Positions 1 to 4,987 of a DNA stretch of 5,805 nucleotides are shown here, one piece after another (position 1 is the stretch's first letter; every line of letters begins with the position of its first letter). The notes beneath the pieces were generated by a model. The model was not told the DNA's origin, did no database searches, and saw only the letters and a program-made list of their open reading frames with translations. The translations under genes and the position numbers were made by a program. The stretch covers positions 1 through 5,805 of the forward strand of contig CAADSV010000201.1 of the NCBI GenBank assembly GCA_900751665.1. The letters are read 5' to 3'. The stretch comes from an uncultured Collinsella sp. (GTDB lineage: Bacteria; Actinomycetota; Coriobacteriia; Coriobacteriales; Coriobacteriaceae).

Positions 1-352
1 AAGCGGTGAGCACGCGGCAGCCCAGCTGCAGCGGCTTGATGCCGCTGGTGCGGCCGAGCATAAGGGCTAAGCCCAGTACCAGCGCAATGACGCCGGCGGT
101 GAGTGCGACTTTAACGGTGCCCTCAAAGCCGGAAAGCAGGAACTTCCAGGTGGTGAGGTGCGTAAAGAAATACCAATAGTGGACCGAAAGCTGGCCGGTC
201 ACATAAAAGCGCTGCAACACGAGGACGACGAGCGCGGCGACGGCAACAAGCGAGATGGCGGTGCCGATGCGAATCTTGGCACGCATCTTGGGGCCGGGAG
301 CCTCGTAGAGCGCATCGCGCATGGTGAGCGCAGGGGAGGAATGCTTGCTCAT
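1..352 (-). CDS. Amino-acid ABC transporter permease, GluD-like (partial, 3' end outside window)
   Basis: This is the second membrane subunit of a polar amino-acid importer (HisM/GluD family). Only the first 117 residues are present; the gene continues past base 1. The N-terminus reads LYEAPGPKMR, very like the YDAPGPRGR region of corynebacterial GluD, followed by a hydrophobic helix (about residues 29-46), a GQL segment, a W-x-F-L-L-S-G-F-E-G-T-V-K motif (about 68-81) and a second helix (about 80-98) ending in LGRTSGIKPL. The W...G(F/L)..T(V/L)K pattern before the second helix is typical of the family. The ATG (352-350) overlaps the TGA of the upstream permease as ATGA, and an AGGTGAGG ribosome-binding site lies inside the end of that gene, so translation is probably coupled. 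The EAA loop is not in view. Family assignment is firm; glutamate or another polar amino acid as substrate is inference. Confidence 0.9.
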   Translation of the reverse strand, partial: MSKHSSPALTMRDALYEAPGPKMRAKIRIGTAISLVAVAALVVLVLQRFYVTGQLSVHYWYFFTHLTTWKFLLSGFEGTVKVALTAGVIALVLGLALMLGRTSGIKPLQLGCRVLTA

Positions 353-1008
353 CGGAGGATCCTCACCTTCTTATCGATATAGTTGCCAATGTGGCTTACC
401 ACAAAGGCCGTGCCCAGGTAGCCGAGCGCCGAGATAAAGAACGCGGCGACGCCGCCGAGCGAGCGCGTGTTGATGTAGCTCACCACGCCGGTGAGCTCCT
501 GCGGTTTAAGCGGCACCTGACTGCCGAGCGCAGTGGTGAGCATGACGGCGATAAAGAGGTTGGTCATGGGCAGCACACTCGAGCGCAGCGCCTGCGGAAT
601 CACGATCTTGGCGAGGATGCGGCTGAAGCTCATGCCCAGCGAGCGGGCGGCTTCGACCTGACCGACGCCAACGGTGTTGATGCCGCTCATAAAGTTCTCG
701 GAGCCAAAGGCCGAGCCCAAAAGGACCGTGGCGACGATAACGCAGGTGCGGTAGGGCAGGACGACCTTGAGCGGCGGCAGCGCATAGACGACGATGATGA
801 GCAGCGCGATGCCGGGGATGTTACGGAAGACCTGGACATACAGGTCGCCAAAGACGCGCAGCGGCTTGAGCGGCGACACGCGCATCACAGTGACGGCAAC
901 GGCCAGCACCATGGCGATGGCAAACGACTCAAGCGTCATGCCCCAGGTTGCTAGCAGGGCGTCGATATAGTTCTGGCCATAGAGCGACCAGAGCTCGGAG
1001 AGACTCAT
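349..1008 (-). CDS. Amino-acid ABC transporter permease, GluC-like
   Basis: This is a 219-residue inner-membrane permease of the HisM/GluC family, usual length for the group. Hydrophobic segments lie at about residues 24-42, 65-82, 88-108, 145-163 and 186-205. The segment TVMRVSPLKPLR (40-51) and FRNIPG (61-66) match the conserved first cytoplasmic region. The cytoplasmic EAA loop that contacts the ATPase is clear at about 117-142, with EAARSLGMSF followed by IPQALR, and SGINTV (108-113) just before it is also typical of GluC. The ATG at 1008-1006 is preceded by GGGAGG at a 5-base spacing. The gene lies 138 bases after the binding-protein gene, overlaps the next permease by 4 bases, and probably forms a heterodimeric channel with it. 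The family call is very secure; the exact substrate is inferred from resemblance to GluC. Confidence 0.95.
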   Translation of the reverse strand: MSLSELWSLYGQNYIDALLATWGMTLESFAIAMVLAVAVTVMRVSPLKPLRVFGDLYVQVFRNIPGIALLIIVVYALPPLKVVLPYRTCVIVATVLLGSAFGSENFMSGINTVGVGQVEAARSLGMSFSRILAKIVIPQALRSSVLPMTNLFIAVMLTTALGSQVPLKPQELTGVVSYINTRSLGGVAAFFISALGYLGTAFVVSHIGNYIDKKVRILR

Positions 1009-1032
1009 GCGGACCTCCCGCCGATAAGGAAA

Positions 1033-1058
1033 GGGGCTCCCGTGTGTACGGAAGCCCC
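1033..1058 (-). terminator. Intercistronic stem-loop between binding-protein and permease genes
   Basis: The minus-strand RNA folds into an 11-bp stem, GGGGCUUCCGU with ACGGGAGCCCC, closed by loop ACAC. All eleven pairs form on the minus strand (one is a U-G wobble), whereas the plus-strand RNA would have a C-A mismatch at that place, which supports minus-strand function. It is followed by UUUCCUUAUC, a poor U-tract, and then the permease ribosome-binding site. It is therefore more likely a partial terminator or a 3' stabiliser of the binding-protein message than a full stop. Such elements are common where a binding protein must outnumber its permease. The stem is seen directly; the role is inference. 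Confidence 0.55.
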
Positions 1059-1146
1059 GACAACTCAGTGAGGAAACAGTTTACCGCAATAAAGCGCATC
1101 ATGCGTTTCCGTATGGTTTCGTTGCGGTCGTTACCAGACTCGCTGC

Positions 1147-2142
1147 CTAGGCGCCGATTTCGGGCAGCTCGGGAACATTGGTGTCGCCCGTACGGTCGCC
1201 GATGCAGATCTGCCACAGCTCAGTCCAGGTGCCGTCGTCCTCAATCTTCTTAAGGAAGTCGTTGACAAAGGCGACGCCGTCGGAATCGAGCGGCAGGCCG
1301 ATGCCATAGGGCTCCTTGCTGCCGAAGGGCTTGCCAGCGATCTTGTACTTACCGGGCTCGCGGACCAGGGCGCTCTGCTGCATGTTGTTATCGATGACGT
1401 AGGCGTCAACGCGGCCCTGCTGGAGTGCCTGGCGGGCCTCCTCGTCGGTCTTGAACTCCTGCTGGCTGGCCTTGGGGGCGAACTCCTCCAGGATGGCGGG
1501 GCCGTTGGAGCCGGACTGGACGGCGACGTTCTTGTCGGCCAGGTCGTCGACGCTCTTGATGTCGTCGTTGTCGGCGAGCACCAGGATGGCCTGCTGTGTG
1601 TAGTAATAGGGACCGGCAAAGGAGACGAGCTTCTTGCGCTCGTCGGTAATGGTGTAGGTGGCAAAGACGGCGTCGACCTGGCCGTTCTGCAGGACGGACT
1701 CGCGCGTGTCCGAGGTCACCTGGGTGATCTCGACCTTGTTCTCGCCCAGAATGTAGTTGGACAGGAGCTGTGCGATACCGGCGTCGAAGCCGCGGGTCTG
1801 ACCGTCTTTCTCGTTGAGGAGGGAGAAGAGCGTGGAGGTCTGAACGCCACCGATCTTAAAGACGCCGGCGTTCTTGACGGCCGTGGCCCAGGTGCTGGCG
1901 GCGATAGCATCGTCATCGGCCTTGGGGCCGTTGTCGACGAGCTTGTCGAATGCCTTGGCGTCGAGCGTGGTGGAAACCTCGGTATCCTCGGAGCTCTTGG
2001 AGGAACCGGCGGCGGAACCCTTGTCGGCATCGGCGCTGGTGTCGGAGCAGCCGGCAAGACCAAGGCCGGCGACGGTTGCGAAGGTGGCGGCAACGAAGCC
2101 GCGGCGGTCGAGAACGACCTGCTGGGAGAGGTTCTTGCTCAT
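1147..2142 (-). CDS. Amino-acid ABC transporter substrate-binding lipoprotein, GluB-like
   Basis: This is a 331-residue extracellular binding protein of the SBP_bac_3 family, which captures a polar amino acid and delivers it to the permeases encoded downstream. Residues 1-32 form a lipoprotein signal: LDRRGF (11-16) resembles a twin-arginine motif, then a short hydrophobic stretch, then lipobox LAGC with Cys32 as the lipidation site. A Ser/Asp/Lys-rich linker follows to about residue 90. The binding domain (about 93-315) shows GFDAGIAQLL (118-127), TSDTRESVLQNGQVDAVFAT (143-162) with Arg147 in the place of the usual ligand-carboxylate-binding arginine, FAGPYY (175-180), and YGIGLPLDSD (279-288). 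The tail ending in PELPEIG resembles the tail of GluB. The ATG has GAAAGG about 9 bases upstream. It is first in the operon and driven by the promoter at 2186-2215. Glutamate is a reasonable guess for the substrate but is not proven by sequence. Confidence 0.93.
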   Translation of the reverse strand: MSKNLSQQVVLDRRGFVAATFATVAGLGLAGCSDTSADADKGSAAGSSKSSEDTEVSTTLDAKAFDKLVDNGPKADDDAIAASTWATAVKNAGVFKIGGVQTSTLFSLLNEKDGQTRGFDAGIAQLLSNYILGENKVEITQVTSDTRESVLQNGQVDAVFATYTITDERKKLVSFAGPYYYTQQAILVLADNDDIKSVDDLADKNVAVQSGSNGPAILEEFAPKASQQEFKTDEEARQALQQGRVDAYVIDNNMQQSALVREPGKYKIAGKPFGSKEPYGIGLPLDSDGVAFVNDFLKKIEDDGTWTELWQICIGDRTGDTNVPELPEIGA

Positions 2143-2185
2143 GGTAGAACACCTTTCTCAATAAAATCCCTAGCGGTTGAGTAGA

Positions 2186-2215
2186 GTTATACCCTATCGC
2201 GTTCAAATGGGTCAA
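2186..2215 (-). promoter_or_regulatory. Sigma-70-type promoter of the amino-acid ABC operon
   Basis: On the minus strand the -35 box TTGACC (2215-2210) and the -10 box TATAAC (2191-2186) each match consensus at five of six positions and are separated by 18 bases. The predicted start is near 2179, giving a leader of about 37 bases that includes the GAAAGG ribosome-binding site of the binding-protein gene. It is the best promoter match I found in the window. Confidence 0.72.
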
Positions 2216-2238
2216 CACGAAATAACTCAGAAACATAC

Positions 2239-2260
2239 TTACCTTATAGGTAATTCTACC
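2239..2260. promoter_or_regulatory. Overlapping dyads upstream of the operon promoter (candidate operator)
   Basis: TTACCT-TAT-AGGTAA (2239-2253) is a 15-base dyad with perfect 6-base arms. Its right half is reused in GGTA-ATTC-TACC (2249-2260). Both lie upstream of the -35 box, centred roughly 65-75 bases before the predicted start, a position more usual for an activator than a repressor. The surrounding DNA (2220-2262) is distinctly AT-rich for this genome. I do not recognise the cognate regulator. Confidence 0.35.
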
Positions 2261-2261
2261 T

Positions 2262-2289
2262 ACCAAAAAGGGACAGGCACCTTTGTGGT
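2262..2289. repeat. REP-like intergenic hairpin
   Basis: Arms ACCAAAAAGG (2262-2271) and CCTTTGTGGT (2280-2289) pair at nine of ten positions around the loop GACAGGCA. The core GGGACAGGCACCTTT resembles short repetitive extragenic palindromes I remember from many bacteria, often dispersed by REP-associated tyrosine transposases. Only one copy is in this window, so repetitiveness is an inference from memory. Confidence 0.45.
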
Positions 2290-2326
2290 GGTTCTGGCCG
2301 ATGCAGCGGCATGCCTTACTGTTTTG

Positions 2327-2381
2327 TCTCGATCTGTAACATCTGGACGGTCAAAAGGTCCCTATCTGTTACAGATTGAGA
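2327..2381. repeat. Long inverted repeat, 15-base arms with 25-base centre
   Basis: TCTCGATCTGTAACA (2327-2341) and TGTTACAGATTGAGA (2367-2381) are inverted copies with one non-Watson-Crick position, which is a G-U wobble in plus-strand RNA and an A-C mismatch in minus-strand RNA. The inner 10 bases are perfect. The centre adds a small GGAC/GTCC dyad (2345-2348, 2358-2361). There is no U-tract on either side, so it is not a simple terminator. It could be a small mobile repeat, a paired operator, or a structured RNA. No function is assigned. Confidence 0.5.
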
Positions 2382-2392
2382 TAATCGCGTCG

Positions 2393-2437
2393 TGAAAACA
2401 AAAACCTCCGCAGGGGTGCTTCCCTTGCGGAGGTTTT
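2393..2437 (-). terminator. Rho-independent terminator of the DXS-like gene
   Basis: It begins one base after the TAA stop (2441-2439). On the minus strand ACCTCCGCAAGGG pairs with CCCCTGCGGAGGT around the loop AAGCA (12 pairs plus one A-C mismatch), flanked by AAAA/TTTT that lengthens the stem, and then a T-rich tail TTTTTGTTTTC. The plus-strand reading has a complete stem (the mismatch becomes G-U) and a shorter TTTTCTT tail, so it may also stop transcription arriving from the left. Confidence 0.85.
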
Positions 2438-2438
2438 C

Positions 2439-4220
2439 TTACTCGTTGAGTAGTCTCACGGCTTCGGCGGCCATATTCTCGACCGTCATGCCGTTTTGAG
2501 CGAGCAGTTCGTTGGGGTCGTAGCGGTCGGGGAAGCCCTTGGCGATGCCGAAGGTGCGCGTGCGCACAGGTGTGCAGGCCAGATAGCACGCGACGCGCTC
2601 GCCCCAGCCGCCGTCCAAGACGCCGTCCTCGAGGGTGACGACAACGCGATGCTCGGCGGCAAGGCTATCGAGGAACTCGCGGTCGAGCTCGGTTGCAAAG
2701 CGCGGGTTGACGAGCGTGGCCTCGATGCCGTACTCGGCAGTCAGACGGTTTGCCACGCGCTCACCCAGCTCAAAGAAATCGCCAAGCGCGAGCACGGCAA
2801 CGTCGCGGCCCTGACGCACCACGTTGTAGCGAACGGCGCTGTAGTCGGTGTCTTCGGCGGGCGCAAGGTCGGGGCGGCTTACCAGGCCGATGCCCGGTAC
2901 GCGAATCGCCACAGGATGCTCGCGATGGTCGAGCGACCAGCTCAGCATGGACAGGTATTCCTCCATGCAGGAAGGCGCCAGGTAACGCATATTGGGGAGA
3001 GCGCCCAGCATGGAAATATCAAAGAACGAAAGATGCGTCTCGGACGTGGTGCCAAAGATTGACGCACCAAACACCAAAATGGTTGCCGGGGCGTCGTTGA
3101 GGCACAGGTCGTGCCAGAGTTCGTCGTAGGCGCGCTGCAAAAACGTGCCGTACACACCAAAGACTGGCTTGGCGCCCGAGCGCGCAAGCGCGGTGGCAAA
3201 GGTCACGGCGTGCTCCTCGGCAATGCCCACATCGACGAACTGTTTGCCGGCGGCAGCGCGAAGCTCGGGTGTAAAGCCCATGATGTAGGGTGTGGCGGCC
3301 GTGATGCCCACGACCTGCGGATCGCGCTCGATGGCGGCGCTGAGCGCCTCGCCCGTAATGTCGGCGTAGGTGCGCGGCGCAGGCTCGCTCGGATGGCCCG
3401 GGCAGAGCTTGCGCCCGGTCGCCATGTCAAACGGACCCACGTGGTGCCAGCGCTCGGGGTCGTTTTGGGCTGGCTCAAAGCCCTTGCCCTTGGCGGTGGA
3501 GACGTGCAGCACGATGGGATGATCGATATTGCGCAGTTCCTGCAGCGCGTCGACCAGGGCCAACACGTCGTTGCCGGCGTCCAAATAACGGTAGTCGAGT
3601 CCCATCGCGCGGAAAACGTTGCGCTCACAGGTGCCGTTGCTGGTGCGCAGCTCGGCCAGATTGCGATAGAGGCCACCGTGGTTCTCGGCGATGGACTGGT
3701 CGTTATCGTTGACGATGATGATCAGGTTGCTGTCGAGTTCGGCGGCATTGTTGAAGCCCTCAAACGCCAAGCCGCCCGAAAGCGAGCCGTCGCCAATGAT
3801 GGTGATGACGTTGTAGCTGTCGCCCGCCAGATCGCGGGCGTGTGCCAAGCCGCAGCCCAGGCTCACCGATGTGGAGGTGTGGCCCATGGCGAACAGGTCG
3901 TGCTCGGACTCGTCGGGATTGGCAAAGCCAGAAGCCTCGCCAAAACGTTCCGGATCGATATAGGTATACGCGCGCCCGGTCAGCGCCTTGTGGGCGTAGG
4001 TCTGGTGCGAAACGTCAAAGACAATCTTGTCGATAGGGGAGTTAAACACGCGATGAAGCGCAACCGTAAGCTCAACGACGCCCAGGTTGGGGGCAACGTG
4101 TCCGCCGACAGCGGCGGAGCTTTCGAGGATGGCGTGGCGAATCTCGCCGCAGAGCAGCGGAAGCTCGGCGCGGTCGAGAGCCTTGACGTCCTCGGGCGTT
4201 GTCGTTTGCGTAAGCAGCAT
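2439..4220 (-). CDS. dxs: 1-deoxy-D-xylulose-5-phosphate synthase-like transketolase-family enzyme (short, divergent)
   Basis: This is a 593-residue thiamine diphosphate enzyme of the DXS family; classical members have about 620. Classical DXS condenses pyruvate and glyceraldehyde 3-phosphate to DXP, precursor of MEP-pathway isoprenoids, thiamine and pyridoxal. N-terminal domain: GGH with His41, DVSHQTYAHK with His72 and His77, GHTSTS with His114, and cofactor motif GDGSLSGG (143-150) to NDND (171-174). Central domain: GIAEEHAV with catalytic Glu335, FLQRAYDE with Arg363, and THLSFFD with His396. The C-terminal domain (about 470-593) carries VNPRFATELD and LEDGVLDGGWG. However, the classical DRAG, VGxDGxTH and YPRG motifs read FGAS, FGTTSETH and VPGI, so three substrate-binding positions differ (see findings). 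An in-frame TAA lies three codons before the ATG, which fixes the start; the only ribosome-binding candidate is GGAG about 12 bases away. It is a lone gene with its own terminator and no isp neighbours. DXS family membership is certain; true DXS activity is likely but unproven. Confidence 0.88.
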   Translation of the reverse strand: MLLTQTTTPEDVKALDRAELPLLCGEIRHAILESSAAVGGHVAPNLGVVELTVALHRVFNSPIDKIVFDVSHQTYAHKALTGRAYTYIDPERFGEASGFANPDESEHDLFAMGHTSTSVSLGCGLAHARDLAGDSYNVITIIGDGSLSGGLAFEGFNNAAELDSNLIIIVNDNDQSIAENHGGLYRNLAELRTSNGTCERNVFRAMGLDYRYLDAGNDVLALVDALQELRNIDHPIVLHVSTAKGKGFEPAQNDPERWHHVGPFDMATGRKLCPGHPSEPAPRTYADITGEALSAAIERDPQVVGITAATPYIMGFTPELRAAAGKQFVDVGIAEEHAVTFATALARSGAKPVFGVYGTFLQRAYDELWHDLCLNDAPATILVFGASIFGTTSETHLSFFDISMLGALPNMRYLAPSCMEEYLSMLSWSLDHREHPVAIRVPGIGLVSRPDLAPAEDTDYSAVRYNVVRQGRDVAVLALGDFFELGERVANRLTAEYGIEATLVNPRFATELDREFLDSLAAEHRVVVTLEDGVLDGGWGERVACYLACTPVRTRTFGIAKGFPDRYDPNELLAQNGMTVENMAAEAVRLLNE

Positions 4221-4245
4221 CGTTGTGGGTTACTCCATGCGAATC

Positions 4246-4259
4246 GAGCGCCGGCGCTC
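4246..4259. other. Perfect 14-base GC palindrome in the DXS-like gene leader
   Basis: GAGCGCCGGCGCTC is fully self-complementary and sits 26-39 bases upstream of the start codon. In the RNA it could form a 5-bp GC stem (GAGCG/CGCTC) with loop CCGG, just ahead of the weak GGAG ribosome-binding site, and might affect translation. A GC-rich palindrome of this size can occur by chance in such DNA, so the role is open. Confidence 0.3.
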
Positions 4260-4347
4260 CCTCGGCCGACACAATTGCACAAGACAGTCTCGCACATTTT
4301 GGCGTTTGATATGTGACGGCGGCGCGGTAATTCGACAACTGGTGGGG

Positions 4348-4359
4348 CAAAACGTTTTG
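4348..4359. promoter_or_regulatory. LacI-family-like operator palindrome in the divergent spacer
   Basis: CAAAACGTTTTG is a perfect 12-base palindrome centred on CG, the arrangement typical of LacI/PurR/CcpA-type operators. It lies in the 227-base spacer between the leftward DXS-like gene and the rightward HD gene, about 90 bases before the HD start codon and 128 before the other. I could not place convincing -35/-10 boxes for either gene, so which one it would control is unknown. Confidence 0.4.
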
Positions 4360-4447
4360 TCCGATGCCATACTGATAGATTCGATGATGAATTTTTCAAT
4401 ACGTGCAGGCCGTGGCTTGCCGCCGTGAGCCGCTGGAAGGAGGCAGC

Positions 4448-4984
4448 ATGTCCGATGCCGTTCGTGCCGAGAAAATCGCGCACGAGGTCGACGATGCCGC
4501 CCGCCAGCTCGCCCAGGCGGGCCGTCTGGACCTGACGCGCGAGTTTATCCAGCATGGTGACGTAACGGTCTATGCACATGTGACCTCGGTGGCACGGGCA
4601 AGTCTGTCCTTTGCCGAGCGCCTGGGCCGCGTCGGTGTCTCTGTCGACCGTGCCTCGCTGCTGCGCGGAGCCTTGTTACACGATTACTTTCTCTACGATT
4701 GGCACGACCCCGACCCAAGCCACCGGCTGCATGGCTTTCGTCATCCGTTTTTTGCCCTAGCGCGCGCGGAGGAAGATTTTGAGCTGACGTCGCGCGAGCG
4801 GAATATTATCGTGCGGCATATGTTTCCGCTGGTGCCGGTGCCGCCGACGTGTCGTGAGGCTTGGATTGTATGCCTGGCAGATAAATGGTGCGCCCTGCGC
4901 GAGACGGTCGCCGGTCGTCTGCGGCGCAAGGACGAGACGGACGATAGCGTGAGTAAAGCATCGAGCGAAAAGAGGAGAGGGTAG
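4448..4984 (+). CDS. Small HD-domain hydrolase
   Basis: This is a 178-residue cytoplasmic protein with the metal-binding residue order of the HD superfamily (PF01966): His44 (VYAHVTSVAR), His78-Asp79 (GALLHDYFLYDW), His99 (GFRHP), His124 (IVRHMFP) and Asp145 (CLADKWCAL). HD proteins of this type are metal-dependent phosphohydrolases acting on nucleotides or phosphorylated small molecules; the substrate here is not known. The stretch RLHGFRHPFFALARAEEDF and the IVCLADK motif match a small family I recall from Clostridia and Coriobacteria. The start chosen is the ATG preceded by GGAAGGAGG at 5 bases; an in-frame ATG at 4403 exists but has no such site. The C-terminus after about residue 157 is charged and probably disordered. 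The stop lies 3 bases before the GTG of the CmpB-type gene, so the two are surely co-transcribed and may act together. Confidence 0.88.
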   Translation: MSDAVRAEKIAHEVDDAARQLAQAGRLDLTREFIQHGDVTVYAHVTSVARASLSFAERLGRVGVSVDRASLLRGALLHDYFLYDWHDPDPSHRLHGFRHPFFALARAEEDFELTSRERNIIVRHMFPLVPVPPTCREAWIVCLADKWCALRETVAGRLRRKDETDDSVSKASSEKRRG

Positions 4985-4987
4985 ACG

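Noticed and set aside
391..954. 187-codon plus-strand open frame opposite the GluC-like permease
   Set aside because: Its composition is dominated by Arg, His, Asp and Ala as expected from a mirror frame, and the opposite strand holds a well-conserved permease.
1059..1146. Additional gene or RNA between the binding-protein and permease genes
   Set aside because: Only a small CGCAT/ATGCG dyad is present; frames crossing this stretch overlap the neighbouring genes and lack start signals.
2177..2395. 72-codon plus-strand frame in the intergenic region
   Set aside because: It runs through the promoter, both repeats and toward the terminator, has no ribosome-binding site and resembles no family I know.
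3111..4316. 401-codon plus-strand open frame opposite the DXS-like gene
   Set aside because: It is antisense to a clearly homologous enzyme; the length is a side effect of GC-rich codon use. The translation shows no family motif and its start has no ribosome-binding site.
4292..4316. CACAT...ATGTG inverted repeat in the spacer
   Set aside because: It has only 5-base arms with a 13-base centre, within chance expectation.
4403..4447. Upstream in-frame ATG as start of the HD gene
   Set aside because: There is no ribosome-binding site before it, whereas the ATG at 4448 has GGAAGGAGG at ideal spacing; the extra 15 residues are not family-like.
4221..4447. Thiamine (TPP) riboswitch or clear promoters in the spacer
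   Set aside because: I looked for the CTGAGA-type thi-box core on both strands and did not find it. Candidate -35/-10 pairs (e.g. TTGTCG or TTGTCC with nearby AT-rich hexamers) had poor matches or wrong spacing.
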